A DNA stretch of 64,000 nucleotides, taken from Oscillospiraceae bacterium (GTDB lineage: Bacteria; Bacillota; Clostridia; Saccharofermentanales; Saccharofermentanaceae). Below are positions 18,136 through 27,401 of this stretch, one piece after another; the stretch's first letter is position 1, and every line of letters starts with the position of its first letter. The notes beneath the pieces are model-generated. The model was given only the letters and a program-made list of their open reading frames with translations, was not told the DNA's origin and searched no databases. The position numbers and the translations under genes are program-made. The stretch spans positions 1 to 64,000 of the forward strand of contig CACZGS010000009.1 in NCBI GenBank assembly GCA_902780785.1, written 5' to 3'.

Positions 18136-18533
18136 GATACATGCTTGATACCAACATATGCATATATGTGATCAAGCATAAGCCTGAGAGCGTTCTCCGC
18201 GAACTGAAGAAGCTCGATCCTGAAGATGTCTGTATCTCGTCGATAACCTACGCCGAACTTGCATACGGAGTCGAGAAGAGCGCGCAGACAGAAAGGAACC
18301 GTCTGGCCCTGGCCATGATGCTGTCATGCATCGGGATAGTTGCTTTTGACGATGCTGCTGCAGCCGAATACGGTGAGATAAGAGCAAGTCTGGAGAAGGG
18401 CGGAACGCCCATAGGTTCTATGGGCATGCTTATCGCAGCCCACGCCAGATCTTCCGGATGTACACTGGTTACGAATAACACTAAAGAGTTTTGCAGGGTA
18501 AAAGGACTCAAGGTCGTTAACTGGGTTAAATGA
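18132..18533 (+). CDS. vapC: VapC-type PIN-domain toxin with a missing catalytic Asp
   Basis: The 133-residue protein matches VapC/MvpT toxins, which cut initiator tRNA or other RNA. Asp6 (MLDTNIC) and Glu42 ([11 protein letters not shown]) are present, and VTNNTKEF is intact. The family motif PxGPxDxxIAAHA reads [13 protein letters not shown] here, so the acidic residue expected at position 98 is Gly. The codon is GGC at 18428-18430 region. The change should weaken metal binding and RNase activity. It could be an attenuated toxin kept for autoregulation. The reading frame is otherwise whole. Confidence 0.88.
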   Translation: MRYMLDTNICIYVIKHKPESVLRELKKLDPEDVCISSITYAELAYGVEKSAQTERNRLALAMMLSCIGIVAFDDAAAAEYGEIRASLEKGGTPIGSMGMLIAAHARSSGCTLVTNNTKEFCRVKGLKVVNWVK

Positions 18534-18679
18534 TGCATTAACAGTCGGCATTGGTTAGCCGTGACAAACTGCATAAAGGAATTGTCAGGAAACAGACATA
18601 AATGGGCATATATTTTCGAGCACGCCTCTAATAAATATGTTAAAATGTCGCCGGTCAAAATGATGTGAGGTGATTTTCG

Positions 18680-18865
18680 ATGTCCCTGCCAAAAGATCCG
18701 TTCATGCTTTTGAGCTATGTAAATACGCAGCTTAGAGACAATTACGCGAGCTTAAGAGAGCTCTGCGGCTCTCTGGGCGTGAAAGAAGAAGACATTGTCA
18801 GCACGCTGGCTAACGCGGGATATTCGTACGATGAAGGCCTCAACCGTTTTACGGCCGGACATTGA
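18680..18865 (+). CDS. DUF4250 domain protein
   Basis: The 61-residue protein matches DUF4250: MSLPKDPFMLLSYVNTQLRD, then LRELCGSLGVKEEDIVSTL and GYSYDEGLNRF. It looks like a small helix-turn-helix-like fold, function unknown. GTGAGGTG precedes the ATG. It lies 32 bases before gpmI and may be co-transcribed with it. Confidence 0.82.
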   Translation: MSLPKDPFMLLSYVNTQLRDNYASLRELCGSLGVKEEDIVSTLANAGYSYDEGLNRFTAGH

Positions 18866-18897
18866 TGTAAGTTAACTTAAATACAAAGGAGAATACT

Positions 18898-20490
18898 ATG
18901 AAGAGAAGACCTGTAGTACTTATGGTTCTTGACGGTTTCGGACTTTCCGACACCAAGGAATACAATGCCATCGCAATGGCAAAGACTCCCGTAATCGATA
19001 AGCTTATGGCTGAGTGCCCTTATGTTAAGGGTTTTGCATCCGGCCTTGCAGTAGGACTTCCTGACGGACAGATGGGCAACTCTGAGGTTGGCCACATGAA
19101 TATCGGTTCCGGCAGAATCATCTATCAGGACCTCACACTCATCACAAAGTATATTGAGGATGGTGTTTTCTTTAAGAATGAAGACCTCCTCCGTGCGATC
19201 AACAACTGCAAAGAGAAGAATTCCGACCTCCACGTTTGGGGTCTCCTCTCTGATGGCGGCGTTCACTCACACAACACACACCTCTATGCTATCTTAGAGC
19301 TCTGCAAGAGAGAGGGCTTCGACAGAGTTTACGTTCATCCTTTCTTCGACGGCCGTGACACACCTCCGGCATCCGGAAAGGATTACCTCCAGGCACTGGT
19401 AGACAAGATGGCTGAGATCGGAGTTGGTAAGGTTGCTTCCATGTCCGGCCGTTACTACGCAATGGACAGAGACAACAACTGGGACAGAATCCAGACAGCT
19501 TACGATTCACTCGTATTGGGTGAGGGCGTTAAGGATACAGACCCTGTTGCAGCAATGCAGAAGTCTTACGACAACGGCGTAACAGACGAGTTCGTTCTTC
19601 CTACAGTTATCGTAGATGCTGAGGGCAAGCCCGTTTCAGTCGTTAAGCCCAACGACTCCATCATCTTCTTCAACTTCCGTCCTGACCGTGCAAGAGAGAT
19701 CACAAAGGCTTTCTGCTACAGTGATGAAGACATTGCAGCTCAGCCCGGTGACGCTTCCGACACAAAGTGCATTAAGTACCTTAAGAGAGCTAACGGCTTC
19801 ATGCCTCTCACATATGTATGCTTCAAGGATTACGACGAGCTCATTCCCAACAAGTTCGTTGCTTTCAAGAAGGAAGAGATCAAGAACACTCTTGGTGAGT
19901 ACCTTGCAGCAAACGGCTTAAAGCAGCTCCGTATCGCAGAGACAGAGAAGTATGCTCACGTTACATTCTTCTTCAACGGCGGTATCGAAGAACCCAACAA
20001 GGATGAGGACCGTACACTCGTTCCTTCTCCTGCAGTTGCTACTTATGACCTTAAGCCTGAGATGAGCGCTCCCGAAGTTTCCGAGAAGCTCGACGCAGCA
20101 ATCTGCTCTGACAAGTACGATGTAGTCATCATCAACTTCGCTAACCCTGACATGGTCGGCCACACCGGCGTTCTCGAAGCAGCTATCGCAGCAGTAGAGA
20201 GAGTTGACGCTTGCGTCGGCGGCGCTGTTGAAGCAGTAAAGAAGATGAACGGCGTTCTCTTCATCTGCGCTGACCACGGCAATGCCGAGCAGATGATGAA
20301 CCTCGAGACAATGCAGCCTCACACTGCACACACAACAAATCCCGTTCCGTTCATCCTCTACAACTACGATCCTGAGTACACACTCCGTGAGGGCGGCCGC
20401 CTCTGCGACATCGCTCCCACACTCCTTGAGATCATGGGACTTCCCCAGCCTGCAGAGATGACAGGCGAGTCACTTCTTATCAAGAAGTAA
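18898..20490 (+). CDS. gpmI: 2,3-bisphosphoglycerate-independent phosphoglycerate mutase
   Basis: This glycolytic enzyme interconverts 3- and 2-phosphoglycerate using two manganese ions. The 530-residue length is usual. Asp11 in VLDGFG, the phosphorylated Ser62 in MGNSEVGH, FFDGRDTPP, RPDRAREI and CADHGNAEQM (metal ligands) are all present. AAAGGAG precedes the ATG. A bidirectional terminator follows. Codon use is strongly biased to the preferred set seen in tyrS and nrdD, consistent with high expression. Confidence 0.97.
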   Translation: MKRRPVVLMVLDGFGLSDTKEYNAIAMAKTPVIDKLMAECPYVKGFASGLAVGLPDGQMGNSEVGHMNIGSGRIIYQDLTLITKYIEDGVFFKNEDLLRAINNCKEKNSDLHVWGLLSDGGVHSHNTHLYAILELCKREGFDRVYVHPFFDGRDTPPASGKDYLQALVDKMAEIGVGKVASMSGRYYAMDRDNNWDRIQTAYDSLVLGEGVKDTDPVAAMQKSYDNGVTDEFVLPTVIVDAEGKPVSVVKPNDSIIFFNFRPDRAREITKAFCYSDEDIAAQPGDASDTKCIKYLKRANGFMPLTYVCFKDYDELIPNKFVAFKKEEIKNTLGEYLAANGLKQLRIAETEKYAHVTFFFNGGIEEPNKDEDRTLVPSPAVATYDLKPEMSAPEVSEKLDAAICSDKYDVVIINFANPDMVGHTGVLEAAIAAVERVDACVGGAVEAVKKMNGVLFICADHGNAEQMMNLETMQPHTAHTTNPVPFILYNYDPEYTLREGGRLCDIAPTLLEIMGLPQPAEMTGESLLIKK

Positions 20491-20514
20491 TTGATCTTTC
20501 AAAAACTCGAAAAC

Positions 20515-20543
20515 AAAGGCTGCTCTTAAAGGGCAGCCTTTTT
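20515..20543. terminator. Bidirectional intrinsic terminator after gpmI
   Basis: AAAGGCTGC at 20515-20523 pairs with GCAGCCTTT at 20533-20541, with T run on the plus side and TTTGTTTTC on the minus side. It serves gpmI and probably the convergent lipoprotein gene. Confidence 0.88.
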
Positions 20544-20568
20544 AGTTGGGCCGGAGGGCGGTTAAGAA

Positions 20569-20659
20569 ATGCACTATTTGGCCTAGAAAATTTAGCGGAT
20601 AGTGCATAAAACTTAAAAATATGCACTATCTGCATCAAAAAAGAACGCAAATAGTGCAT
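20569..20659. repeat. Four alternating copies of ATGCACTAT
   Basis: ATGCACTAT occurs at 20569-20577 and 20621-20629, and its reverse complement ATAGTGCAT at 20599-20607 and 20651-20659. The spacing is regular (30, 22 and 30 bases between starts), making two inverted pairs in the gap between convergent genes. They could fold as two hairpins or be a repeated protein-binding site. Confidence 0.8.
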
Positions 20660-20693
20660 ATTAACGTTTGTTGAAAAACAGTCAGTGGTCCCT

Positions 20694-22244
20694 TTATGCC
20701 GCCTTCTTATAGACCATTGTGATCTTGTCTGACTCCAGGAGCTTCTTGGCGTCAGGATCTTTAACAACTGCTTCGACCGTGATGTTGCCGAAGTTGTCGA
20801 CCGTGCCGGGCATTATATCGGCTGCGGACTTGAAGGTGATGTTGTTGCCGCTGACGGTGTAGGTGCCGGAGCTCTCAAGGCTTGAAGTATTGATGCTCTC
20901 GACGCTCGTCGTTACCTGCTCCAGAATCTTCTGCTTCATGTCGGCATAGTCCTTGTAGCCGGCGATCTTTGCCATGGCGTCAAGGCCGACGGATGAAGTG
21001 GTGCCCAAGGTGTTCTTGATGATCTTGTCGATGTTCTTTTCAACGAAGGACTTGATATCGGAGACGAAGGCATCGCGGTCGATCTTTACTTCGTACTTGC
21101 CGTTCTTGAGGACCATCGTGGAGCGGATGTAGATCTTGCCTTCACAGTCGGAAGGAACGCTGACAGTGTATTCCTTGGCGATATATCTGATGAACTTGTC
21201 TGTGATGTCCATTGCGGACTTGTATGTGCCGTCGACGGAGTTCATGCTGATCGTGAATTTCTTATAAGAGAGGAGTTCGCCGAACTCAACGGAATCGAGG
21301 TTCGTGACGAACCACTCGGAACCGGTCCTCTCAAGTTCGCACTTGTATTCGTAATTGATGATCTCGCATTCGTTTACGGCCTTCTCGATCTCCGGAATAG
21401 AGGAGAAAGTCTTGCCTGCCAGGACCTCGAAATCAGGTCTCCTGATGACAATTCTGACGCTGCCCTTGGTGCCGTCGATGGCTACTGAAGATTCATCGAT
21501 CTCATAGCTCATTCCGTTTCTTACGGCAGCGCGGAAAGCATTGTCTTCGTCTGTCGGTTTTCCGTCGACATCGAAATAGTCCTTTACGGCTTCTACCGTT
21601 GTGGCAGACGCGTTGGAACCTGCAAGATAAATGGCTACGCCTGAATCGTCGTCCTTGATCGCTTTGGCAAGATTTGTGGCTGCCTCGATGAGAGTGCCGC
21701 GGCCGATCGCGGGCATGTTGCCGTAGAAGGAGAAGAGGTCTTTGAACTCCTCAGCATCAAAGTTTGTGACATACCATTCCTTCTCGATAAGTGCCAGTTC
21801 CGCAGTGACTTCGATGGTCCTGGTATCAGCATTGTCGACTGCCGTGCCGAGTGCGTTTGCGTCTTTGTAGTCACCATTTGCGAGCTTGCTCAGATCTGCA
21901 ACTGTGAAAGTGATACCGACCTTGGCTGTGTCCTTGTCGATCTTTACGGACTTCTCGTCGATCTCTGATGCGATCGAACCTGTCATATGCTGGTTGAAGA
22001 TCTTTTCTTCGTCTGTGTAATTGTCGCTCTTAAGGAGTTCCTTAAAAGATTTCTTGTAATCGCGCTCTAGGCCGTCGGTCTTTCTTAAGATCGCGGTATC
22101 GTCACCTGACGCGACCGCTTCGCAGAATGCACCTGCCGCTTCAAGGACTGCTTTCTTCTTAAAAAGCGAGCATGAAGCGAACATCGGGAGCAATGTCACG
22201 ACCGCCATTAAGGCTGCTGTTTTACGTACAAAAGATCTATTCAT
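20694..22244 (-). CDS. Lipoprotein with an internally duplicated domain
   Basis: The 516-residue protein has a signal with lipobox MFASC (Cys25). Two copies of a domain of about 150 residues follow: EIDEKSVKIDKDTAKVGITF ... WYVTNFDAEEFKDLFSFYG in the first, and EIDESSVAIDGTKGSVRIVI ... WFVTNLDSVEFGELLSYKK in the second. A C-terminal region with a TYTVSGNNITFKSA strand pattern completes it. A related domain begins the lipoprotein at 24292. It is probably an envelope protein; function unknown. Confidence 0.8.
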   Translation of the reverse strand: MNRSFVRKTAALMAVVTLLPMFASCSLFKKKAVLEAAGAFCEAVASGDDTAILRKTDGLERDYKKSFKELLKSDNYTDEEKIFNQHMTGSIASEIDEKSVKIDKDTAKVGITFTVADLSKLANGDYKDANALGTAVDNADTRTIEVTAELALIEKEWYVTNFDAEEFKDLFSFYGNMPAIGRGTLIEAATNLAKAIKDDDSGVAIYLAGSNASATTVEAVKDYFDVDGKPTDEDNAFRAAVRNGMSYEIDESSVAIDGTKGSVRIVIRRPDFEVLAGKTFSSIPEIEKAVNECEIINYEYKCELERTGSEWFVTNLDSVEFGELLSYKKFTISMNSVDGTYKSAMDITDKFIRYIAKEYTVSVPSDCEGKIYIRSTMVLKNGKYEVKIDRDAFVSDIKSFVEKNIDKIIKNTLGTTSSVGLDAMAKIAGYKDYADMKQKILEQVTTSVESINTSSLESSGTYTVSGNNITFKSAADIMPGTVDNFGNITVEAVVKDPDAKKLLESDKITMVYKKAA

Positions 22245-22454
22245 AAACCTTATTCCTTATCTGGTTGTTAACCTTACAATACCGACCGCATACTTCATCG
22301 TCAAGGTTAAGATGTTGCAAAACTAAGGATTCCGGAAATGGCACGAACCTCTACTGATATTTGAATTTTGCCGTAATCTCTAGTAAAATTTTCCTTATAT
22401 TAATGGTGTGGAAGCTGTTTTCGGGATGGCAAGATAAAAGGAAGGAAAGTAGTA

Positions 22455-23384
22455 ATGGAAAAGAAGAGACTTATTACCAGAAGTGATTTTGACGGACTCG
22501 TATGCGCAATGCTCCTCCGTGAACTCGAAATGATCGACGAGATCAAGTTTGTTCATCCTAAGGATGTTCAGGACGGCAAGGTCGATATCAACGAGAACGA
22601 CATCACGACGAATCTTCCTTTCGATCCCAGAGTCGGACTTGCGTTCGACCATCACGAGAGCGAACTCGTCAGAAACAACATGGAAGCTTACGGCCATAAG
22701 TTCATCTGCCTCCGCGAGAAGTCCGCTGCAAGAGTCGTTTATAACTACTATGGCGGCGCCGAGAGATTCAAGACTGTCAGCGAAGAGATCATGACAGCTG
22801 TTGATAAGGGCGATTCTGCTGACTTTACGATCGACGAGATCTTAGAGCCTAAGGGATGGGTCCTCATGAATTTCGTCATGGACGCAAGAACAGGCCTCGG
22901 CCGTTTCCACGATTTCAGGATCTCCAATTACCAGCTCATGATGGAGCTCATCGATTTCTGCGCTCATCACACCATTGATGAAGTGCTCGAGCATCCTGAC
23001 GTAAAAGAGCGTACTGAAATGTATTTCGAGCAGCAGGAACTGTTCAAGAAGCAGCTTTCCGAGAATGTTAAGATCATAGGCAAGGTAGCGCTCCTCGACT
23101 TAAGACCGCTTGAGACGATCTATACCGGCAACAGATTCATGATCTATGCAATGTATCCTGAGGCAGAGGTAAGCGTTCACGTTGCGTGGGGCTTCCAGAA
23201 GCAGAATACGGCAGTCATGATCGGCAAGTCCATAATCAACAAAGCAGGCACGACGGATATCGGCCAGCTCTGCCTCTCATACGGCGGCGGCGGACACACC
23301 AATGCGGGCACATGCCAGCTCGACAACGATATCGTTGATAAGGAGCTTCCGAACATTCTCGCGGTGCTCAACGGCGAAAAGTAA
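22455..23384 (+). CDS. DHH-type phosphoesterase (exopolyphosphatase-like)
   Basis: The 309-residue protein has the DHH family layout: ITRSDFDGLVCAMLL (metal-binding Asp motif), LAFDHHESE (DHH-like motif), and a C-terminal DHHA1-type GGGGHTNAGTCQ motif. Such enzymes hydrolyse polyphosphate, nanoRNA or cyclic dinucleotides; the substrate cannot be chosen from sequence alone. AAGGAAAG precedes the ATG. A terminator follows before the lipoprotein pair. Confidence 0.82.
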   Translation: MEKKRLITRSDFDGLVCAMLLRELEMIDEIKFVHPKDVQDGKVDINENDITTNLPFDPRVGLAFDHHESELVRNNMEAYGHKFICLREKSAARVVYNYYGGAERFKTVSEEIMTAVDKGDSADFTIDEILEPKGWVLMNFVMDARTGLGRFHDFRISNYQLMMELIDFCAHHTIDEVLEHPDVKERTEMYFEQQELFKKQLSENVKIIGKVALLDLRPLETIYTGNRFMIYAMYPEAEVSVHVAWGFQKQNTAVMIGKSIINKAGTTDIGQLCLSYGGGGHTNAGTCQLDNDIVDKELPNILAVLNGEK

Positions 23385-23436
23385 TAATTCGAAGCCTTTT
23401 AGGTATTTGTGTAAAAGCATATTAGATATAAAATGT

Positions 23437-23471
23437 GGTTGTCGGAGGTTATCCGGCAACCGCTTTTATTT
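23437..23471 (+). terminator. Intrinsic terminator after the DHH gene
   Basis: GGTTGTCGG at 23437-23445 pairs with CCGGCAACC at 23453-23461, followed by GCTTTTATTT. The SD of the lipoprotein at 23500 lies just after it. Confidence 0.8.
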
Positions 23472-23499
23472 GAGGGTCATGCGAAGGAGGGGCTTTGTC

Positions 23500-24264
23500 A
23501 TGTTCAAGCGTGCAGTGGCTATAATCGTAACAGCCGCAATGGCTTTGGGTTTGTCTGCTTGTAATACTGAGACTACAGAAGCTACCGCCTCCATATATTC
23601 GAAAGTGACTGAGAGCATGATGTCCCTGAACGAGGACGGCGTTAAGGCCGTCAACGCTTACAAGGAATTGATCAAGGTCAATAAGGATTCGATCCAGATC
23701 ATCGAAAAGTATTTCAATGTGCCTACGTGCGGCCTTTACGATATCAATTCCGACGGCATTCCGGAATTTTACTTTTTCGCTGCCACCGATTCGACAGGAT
23801 ACTCTGCGACATTCTTCGTCTTCACCTACGACAAGGGAAGTGATGCTGCAGTTAAGAAGATCGAGATTCCGAACATCATGTACCTGTCCGGCGGCGACGG
23901 TGAATATGCGGTATTCACATCACCCGTGGCACTTCTCATTACGCGCTCCACAGGCGGTTCGGAATCCGTTACGGAGACGATCGTTTATGACATGAACTTC
24001 TACAAGAACGGCAGTTATAAGCTGACGCAGGTACACGATGCGTCCACCGAGAGGATCGTAAACAAGTATTATGCGAACGGGTCCCCGGCTGACCAGACTG
24101 CATACGACCAGCTGGTCACTGTCCATATCGACCAGGCGACGATGGTCCTTGCGACCAACATGAAGTCAAAGTCCGAAGAGGAAGATTCGCCCCTGCTGTC
24201 AAAGCCTTCGGCAAAGATCATGAATTACGAGAGCATGCTCTCGTATCTGATAAAGCTCTCGTAA
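23500..24264 (+). CDS. Lipoprotein with EF-hand-like YDINSDGIPE motif
   Basis: ATG at 23500 follows GAAGGAGGGG; the signal ends in lipobox LGLSAC with Cys21. The 254-residue product has a VPTCGLYDINSDGIPEFYF segment that resembles a calcium-binding DxNxDG loop, followed by a beta-rich domain and a SEEEDSPLLSKPSAKIMNYES tail. The whole mature domain is paralogous to the C-terminal half of the next gene. It is probably a surface protein that arose by tandem duplication. Confidence 0.78.
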   Translation: MFKRAVAIIVTAAMALGLSACNTETTEATASIYSKVTESMMSLNEDGVKAVNAYKELIKVNKDSIQIIEKYFNVPTCGLYDINSDGIPEFYFFAATDSTGYSATFFVFTYDKGSDAAVKKIEIPNIMYLSGGDGEYAVFTSPVALLITRSTGGSESVTETIVYDMNFYKNGSYKLTQVHDASTERIVNKYYANGSPADQTAYDQLVTVHIDQATMVLATNMKSKSEEEDSPLLSKPSAKIMNYESMLSYLIKLS

Positions 24265-24291
24265 AAATCCATTTGGAACAGGAGTAATAAA

Positions 24292-25563
24292 ATGTTTAAG
24301 AAAACAGTTGCATCAGTTCTGGTTGCATCAATGGCGTTTGGCATTGCCGGATGTGATATTTTCGGCTACAGGAAGGAAATGGGCAATGTCGACGGTGTTA
24401 TCAAGTCGTACGGCAAGGCTCTCCAGAAACTGGACGAGGAAAAGATCCTGGGCATGACGACCTGGGATGAAAAAGACAAGGAATACGAAGAGTTCAAGGA
24501 CTGCTTCGTCTTTGACGCCAATGCCGAATACATCTGGGATGTTTATGAGGCAACGGCAAATACGATCGAATTGAATTATAAGGGCACCTCTATCAAGGTC
24601 AACGGCAAGAAGGCTTCGATAGATGTAACTTACGTTATCGTGGACTGGAAGACCCTTTATGATGAGTCACATGTTACTGCCGATGATCTTGTAAAAGCGA
24701 TCAAGGACAGCATGAACGTTATTACCGTTGAGGGATCACTCGAATTTGCAAAGGACGGCGACGACTGGAAGATCTCAAAGATCACAGCGCTTGAAGAATT
24801 AATGGAGTTCTCTGGAGAATGGCCTAACCTTGAGACAAAGCAGTGGCCGACGATGCCGACTGAAGAAACCGATCCTACGGATGAGCCGGCATTCCCTACA
24901 GGCACCCAGTTTGCCGACAGTTACCAGAAAGCGATAGCTGCTTATATGAAGGTTCTTGAAGACAATAAGAAAATGATCGAAGGTGTGCAGTACGAATACA
25001 AGTTCGATCCCGTAGGCATCTATGATATCAACGGCGACGGTATTCCGGAGCTTTATTTCGTGGCGGCCACGAATGAAGAGTTCTATAGCTGCAATCTTTA
25101 CGTTTATAACTATAACGAGTATGCAGGCGAAGCATTGAAGCAGATTGAGGTCGAGAGCGTTCAGTACATGGCTGCTTCAGGAGGTTTTTTCCTGATGTAT
25201 GCGACATCAAACAGACTTATCATCACGCATGCAGGCGGTGAAGATTCAGACTTCAAGTATTGGACTGAAATCTACAATTTTGAGTGGGATCTCATAGCTT
25301 CCTACAGACGTAATTATCTCTACGATTACGATCTTCCTGAAGACCAGGCTTCATCCGTAAAATACTACGAAGAAGGAACCGAGATAACTGAGGAACAGTA
25401 CAACCAAGTATTCAAGGATGATGTGGCAAAAACGGTGATCGTTCTTACCAGAAATTACGAGCCTTCGCAGGACGATGTAGAGTTCCCGATCCTCAGCAAA
25501 CCGTCCTTTGCGATGCTTACATATGAGTCTGCTTACAGATATCTGAAGTCTCTTCAAACTTGA
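24292..25563 (+). CDS. Two-domain lipoprotein, paralogue of its neighbours
   Basis: The 423-residue protein has lipobox FGIAGC with Cys21. Residues about 28-180 resemble the duplicated domain of the lipoprotein at 20694-22244 (GNVDGVIKSYGKALQKLDEE; WKISKITALEELMEFSGEW). Residues about 200-423 match the gene just upstream, including YDINGDGIPELYFVAATNE and FPILSKPSFAMLTYESAY. A Pro/Thr-rich linker (PTMPTEETDPTDEP) joins the halves. It looks like a domain-shuffled member of a local lipoprotein family. Confidence 0.8.
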   Translation: MFKKTVASVLVASMAFGIAGCDIFGYRKEMGNVDGVIKSYGKALQKLDEEKILGMTTWDEKDKEYEEFKDCFVFDANAEYIWDVYEATANTIELNYKGTSIKVNGKKASIDVTYVIVDWKTLYDESHVTADDLVKAIKDSMNVITVEGSLEFAKDGDDWKISKITALEELMEFSGEWPNLETKQWPTMPTEETDPTDEPAFPTGTQFADSYQKAIAAYMKVLEDNKKMIEGVQYEYKFDPVGIYDINGDGIPELYFVAATNEEFYSCNLYVYNYNEYAGEALKQIEVESVQYMAASGGFFLMYATSNRLIITHAGGEDSDFKYWTEIYNFEWDLIASYRRNYLYDYDLPEDQASSVKYYEEGTEITEEQYNQVFKDDVAKTVIVLTRNYEPSQDDVEFPILSKPSFAMLTYESAYRYLKSLQT

Positions 25564-25632
25564 GCCACTTTACGATAGTACCTTCCACCTGATAAAATAG
25601 GTATATATCTGTGAAGCCGGAGGGCACTTATC

Positions 25633-25965
25633 ATGGACGCATCATTATTTGCTAAGGCAGCTAGGGAAGAGAAGGATGCTATGCTCGAGAATTATCTCAG
25701 CAGCACCGATTCTATGGCAGGTGAGCAGATTGCAAAACTTAAAGCGGCAGGTGCCAGCGACGAACTCTTAAGAGAGGTTTTCGATTCTGTGCTGACAGAC
25801 TGCTTCTATAACATCCTCCTTGGAATCGACGGCCAGATGCCGATCGGCTCTTTGGGTGAGAGAAGTTACAGATTGCTTGCACCGGACAGCACTGTGATCG
25901 CAAACGCTTCCGGTACTTTGGCTGAAGCCGCATACGAAGCTTTCTACGGTGAAGGCGAAGGCTGA
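25633..25965 (+). CDS. Hypothetical 110-residue acidic protein
   Basis: GGAGGG precedes the ATG. The product is soluble, acidic and mostly helical (ARKEEKDAMLENYL-like start; LKAAGASDELLREVFDSVL), with a Cys at about residue 57. No domain is recognised. A terminator follows. The coding potential rests on the SD, the codon use and the terminator placement. Confidence 0.6.
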   Translation: MDASLFAKAAREEKDAMLENYLSSTDSMAGEQIAKLKAAGASDELLREVFDSVLTDCFYNILLGIDGQMPIGSLGERSYRLLAPDSTVIANASGTLAEAAYEAFYGEGEG

Positions 25966-25989
25966 TATCTAAAGGAACTGAATTTTACA

Positions 25990-26031
25990 GGGACCGCCTA
26001 TAAGTGTTTCACTTGAGGCGGCCCCTTTTGT
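25990..26031 (+). terminator. Intrinsic terminator
   Basis: GGGACCGCCT pairs with AGGCGG-CCCC, with an inner AGTG/CACT stem, followed by TTTTGTATT. It closes the unit ending at 25965. Confidence 0.8.
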
Positions 26032-26108
26032 ATTGGTCTGATTATTTTCAACGAAATGGGCTCGAAAAAGATACTTTTCGTTGTAATTCTTACAGCGCGA
26101 TCCGGAAC

Positions 26109-27386
26109 TCACTTCGGCGCCCAGAAGAACCAGACGAAGAGGTAGCCTGCGATGACTGCGGTGAGCGTGAAGGGGATGCCGATCTTCATGAAGTCGCCGA
26201 AGCCGACCTCGTGACCTTCTTTTCGAAGCATTCCGACACCGGCGATATTTGCGGAAGCGCCGATAGGTGTTAAGTTGCCGCCTAAAGTGGCGCCAACGAG
26301 GAGTCCGAAGTATAAGAAGTGCGGCTCGACGTTCATTGCGGTAGCTACGCCTGCAAGGAGCGGGAGCATTGTTGCGACATAAGGGATGTTGTCGATGAAG
26401 GCGGAGATTACGACTGAACCCCATACGATGATTGAGAAGAGAACGAATCTGTTAGAACCGCCGAAGCCTGCGATGAATTCTGCGAGATCATCGATGACAC
26501 CGACTTCACGGATGGATGCGATGACGACGAAAAGGCCCGTTAAGAGGAGCATAGTGTCGTAGTCCAGAGCCTTCAATGAGTGGACCATGCCCTTTGTGGA
26601 CTTCTGCTTGATGAGCTCCCAGATGATCGTCAGGATTCCGCATACCATGCAGATGATGCCGTTTGTCCATTCATGAGTATTCGGGATGAATGAAGCGATG
26701 ATGAGGAGCACGACGTGGCCGAGCATCGTGATAGTCGGAACGTAGTCTGTGACGGGTGTATGCTCCTGGGAGTCAACGGATTCCTTGTTCTTCCTGAACA
26801 TGACCATCATGAGAGGGATCGTAAGGAGCGCGCCGAGCTCTACTGCGAAGAACATGCCGGGCCTGCCTTCCATCCAGAAGAAGTCGTTGAAGTTCATGTG
26901 ATCTGCTGCCGCGAGCATGATCGAAGTGGTGTCGCCGACGAGTGTTGCGGCGCCCTGAAGGTTCGATGATACGGCGATGCAGATGATCATCGGAACGGGG
27001 TTTGTCTTAAGCTTTTTGCAGATCGCAAGGCCTACAGGAGCTACCATGAGGACTGTTGCAACGTTGTCGATGAATGCGGAGATGATGCCTGAGAAAAGTG
27101 ACATCAGGATCGTTACCCACATGACGTTCTTGGAGATCCTTAAGAGCGATTCGGCGATCTTGTTCGGCATCTTGGATTCGATGAAATAATCGACGATTAC
27201 CATCGTACCGAAGATCATCATGAGGACGTTCCAGTCGATCGCGGGAAGGACTTTGCCGAGAGGCAGGATCTGCGCGATGATCATGATGGCTGCTGCTGCG
27301 AGTGCAACGATCGCGCGGCGCTTGGGAAGCACGACCATCAGTATGTACATTATGAGAAAGATAATGATTGCTATGATCTTATGCAT
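26109..27386 (-). CDS. SLC13/ArsB-NhaD superfamily permease
   Basis: The 425-residue protein has about eleven hydrophobic segments and two inverted halves, each with the family hairpin motif: SAFIDNVATVLMVAP in the first half and SAFIDNIPYVATMLP in the second, plus SSNLQGAATLVGD and LGGNLTPIGASANI loops. Members carry anions such as dicarboxylates, citrate, arsenite or sodium/proton exchange. It is the last gene of a minus-strand set with the glycosyltransferase-GtrA fusion and the cation/proton antiporter. The substrate is not assignable. Confidence 0.85.
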   Translation of the reverse strand: MHKIIAIIIFLIMYILMVVLPKRRAIVALAAAAIMIIAQILPLGKVLPAIDWNVLMMIFGTMVIVDYFIESKMPNKIAESLLRISKNVMWVTILMSLFSGIISAFIDNVATVLMVAPVGLAICKKLKTNPVPMIICIAVSSNLQGAATLVGDTTSIMLAAADHMNFNDFFWMEGRPGMFFAVELGALLTIPLMMVMFRKNKESVDSQEHTPVTDYVPTITMLGHVVLLIIASFIPNTHEWTNGIICMVCGILTIIWELIKQKSTKGMVHSLKALDYDTMLLLTGLFVVIASIREVGVIDDLAEFIAGFGGSNRFVLFSIIVWGSVVISAFIDNIPYVATMLPLLAGVATAMNVEPHFLYFGLLVGATLGGNLTPIGASANIAGVGMLRKEGHEVGFGDFMKIGIPFTLTAVIAGYLFVWFFWAPK

Positions 27387-27401
27387 TAAGGACTCCTTGG
27401 T

